Positions 22,713-23,275 of a stretch of 23,275 nt of DNA are shown here, one piece after another. Made by a program: the position numbers and the translations under genes. The notes below the pieces were generated by a model. It was given only the letters and a program-made list of their open reading frames with translations. It was not told where the DNA came from and did no database searches. The stretch is taken from the IMG/VR virus record IMGVR_UViG_3300043449_000496, positions 1 to 23,275 of that record; one strand, given 5' to 3'. Source of the DNA: a virus. The stretch's first letter is position 1, and each line of letters opens with the position of its first letter.

Positions 22713-22966
22713 TACTTTGTTTCCTCAACGAAAGAGGGCGGCACGACGTACCACCCTTCAGGGATCGTGACGTGGTTGGGAGACAGTTCCCAGCCTGTAT
22801 CAGTCATCACGTACACCTTGGTCTTGCATTCCGGCCCCAGCCGGATCGGACTTCCCTCGCTCACTAGCACGACGCGAGTGCATCCACTCGCGAATGCGAA
22901 CACCAGCCCTGCGAAGAACAGAAGGGCGACGAATGCCGTCCTCCGCAACCGTTGGCGTGCGATCAC
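22712..22966 (-). CDS. Small phage lipoprotein, spanin-like (84 residues)
   Basis: The N-terminus is basic (RQRLRR), followed by a hydrophobic run FVALLFFAGLVFAFASG ending at Cys29, a plausible lipoprotein signal. The mature part (56 residues) contains VLVSEGSPIRLGPECK and IPEGWYVVPPSF, a pattern I associate with small lysis-region lipoproteins of phages. The start is uncertain. GTG at 22966 is preferred because it gives a normal signal length. TTG a few codons later and a longer GTG start at 23041 are alternatives, and none has a good ribosome site. It overlaps the gene at 22800-23024 in another frame. It may act as an outer-membrane spanin, but that is inferred. Confidence 0.7.
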   Translation of the reverse strand: MIARQRLRRTAFVALLFFAGLVFAFASGCTRVVLVSEGSPIRLGPECKTKVYVMTDTGWELSPNHVTIPEGWYVVPPSFVEETK

Positions 22967-23024
22967 CGTATTTGTCGAGGATCGCGCCGAACAGCGCTTT
23001 GAGGATGTCTGCGAACCACGACAT
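22800..23024 (-). CDS. Small protein with amphipathic N-terminus, overlapping the lipoprotein (74 residues)
   Basis: The frame begins MSWFADILKALFGAILDKYG, then has an AEDGIRRPSVLRRAGVRIREW segment. Both resemble small proteins placed just before such lipoproteins in other phages. The remaining 28 or so residues are Arg/Gly-rich and overlap the lipoprotein signal region, so the C-terminal half may be only loosely selected. It starts six bases after the holin-like stop, without a clear ribosome site, so coupling is likely. An inner-membrane-associated lysis role is possible. It could also be a non-functional frame. Confidence 0.55.
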   Translation of the reverse strand: MSWFADILKALFGAILDKYGDRTPTVAEDGIRRPSVLRRAGVRIREWMHSRRASERGKSDPAGAGMQDQGVRDD

Positions 23025-23030
23025 GATTGG

Positions 23031-23231
23031 TCAGCGTGCACCGACGTCCTCTGACGACTTGTCGTTGTCGCGTGCGAGGATCAGGCCGACTCCAGCCATG
23101 ATCGCGGCAACGGTTGCGCCGATGTCCATGACGGTCGCCGGATCGTTGTCGAACATTGCAGTCAAGGCAGAGCCGACAGCGGTAAGGATTGCAGCGATGC
23201 CAGCAACGGTGGTCTTCCAACTCTTGGTCAT
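23031..23231 (-). CDS. Holin-like protein with two transmembrane helices (66 residues)
   Basis: Two apolar stretches, about residues 8-25 (VAGIAAILTAVGSALTA) and 36-53 (DIGATVAAIMAGVGLILA), are joined by an acidic FDNDPATV turn. They are followed by a charged RDNDKSSED tail, the usual layout of a class II holin. A GGAGG site lies ten bases before the ATG, inside the end of the upstream gene. Holins open the inner membrane at the end of infection. No endolysin is visible in the window and it may lie to the right. Confidence 0.75.
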   Translation of the reverse strand: MTKSWKTTVAGIAAILTAVGSALTAMFDNDPATVMDIGATVAAIMAGVGLILARDNDKSSEDVGAR

Positions 23232-23275
23232 GGCTTGTACGCCTCCAGTTTGGTTTCGATCTTGGTGAGCCGACG
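23228..23275 (-). CDS. C-terminal end of an upstream gene (partial)
   Basis: Fifteen residues (RRLTKIETKLEAYKP) then TGA, with the stop overlapping the holin-like ATG (ATGA). The heptad-like spacing of Leu/Ile suggests the end of a coiled coil. Too little is present to name it. Confidence 0.6.
   Translation of the reverse strand, partial: RRLTKIETKLEAYKP

Overview
This window looks like part of the genome of a lytic, short-tailed, T7-like phage (podovirus / Autographivirales type) that infects a high-GC Gram-negative bacterium. The phage call rests on an ordered block of T7-type virion genes on the minus strand. Read right to left they are: tail tubular protein A (two copies), tail tubular protein B, a 195-residue gp14-like internal protein, a gp15-like internal protein, a gp16-position giant internal protein, terminase small subunit and terminase large subunit. 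The Gram-negative call rests on a holin-like protein and a small outer-membrane-type lipoprotein at the right edge. No integrase, tRNA, CRISPR array or insertion sequence was seen.

Layout. Positions 1-2280 form a small, very GC-rich, probably early region. It holds a partial ArdC-N-type antirestriction protein (minus, cut by the left edge), an unknown 176-residue protein (minus) with its own terminator, and a structured non-coding stretch of about 600 bases. It also holds a 149-residue protein on the plus strand with a possible cysteine-peptidase-like Cys/His/Asp pattern. Each of the three genes has its own sigma70-type promoter. The promoters share an upstream AATCTT(T)CC element, a 17-base spacer and an inverted repeat placed nine bases after the -10 box, so the three genes look co-regulated.

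Positions 2357-23275 are one continuous minus-strand late operon, packed with ATGA, GTGA and TGATG start/stop overlaps and with no visible internal promoter. In transcription order it has: a lysis-type cassette (a partial upstream gene, a two-helix holin-like protein, a small overlapping protein, a lipoprotein); a 176-residue putative structural protein; a two-LamG-domain tail adhesin; a small fibre-like protein; two paralogous tail tubular A proteins; tail tubular B with an inserted module; internal virion proteins of 195, 686 and 2723 residues; terminase; and three small downstream genes. The operon ends against a plus-strand terminator at 2322-2357.

The most striking element is the 2723-residue protein in the gp16 position. 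It is about twice the length of T7 gp16, I see no recognisable N-terminal lytic transglycosylase, and it carries a zinc-peptidase motif (HEFGH, residues 1539-1543). Several further segments resemble the large 'polyvalent' proteins that phages and conjugative elements deliver together with their DNA. With the ArdC-like early gene, this suggests two layers of host-defence evasion: one injected with the genome and one made early. Capsid, portal, replication and RNA polymerase genes are not in the window and presumably lie beyond its edges.
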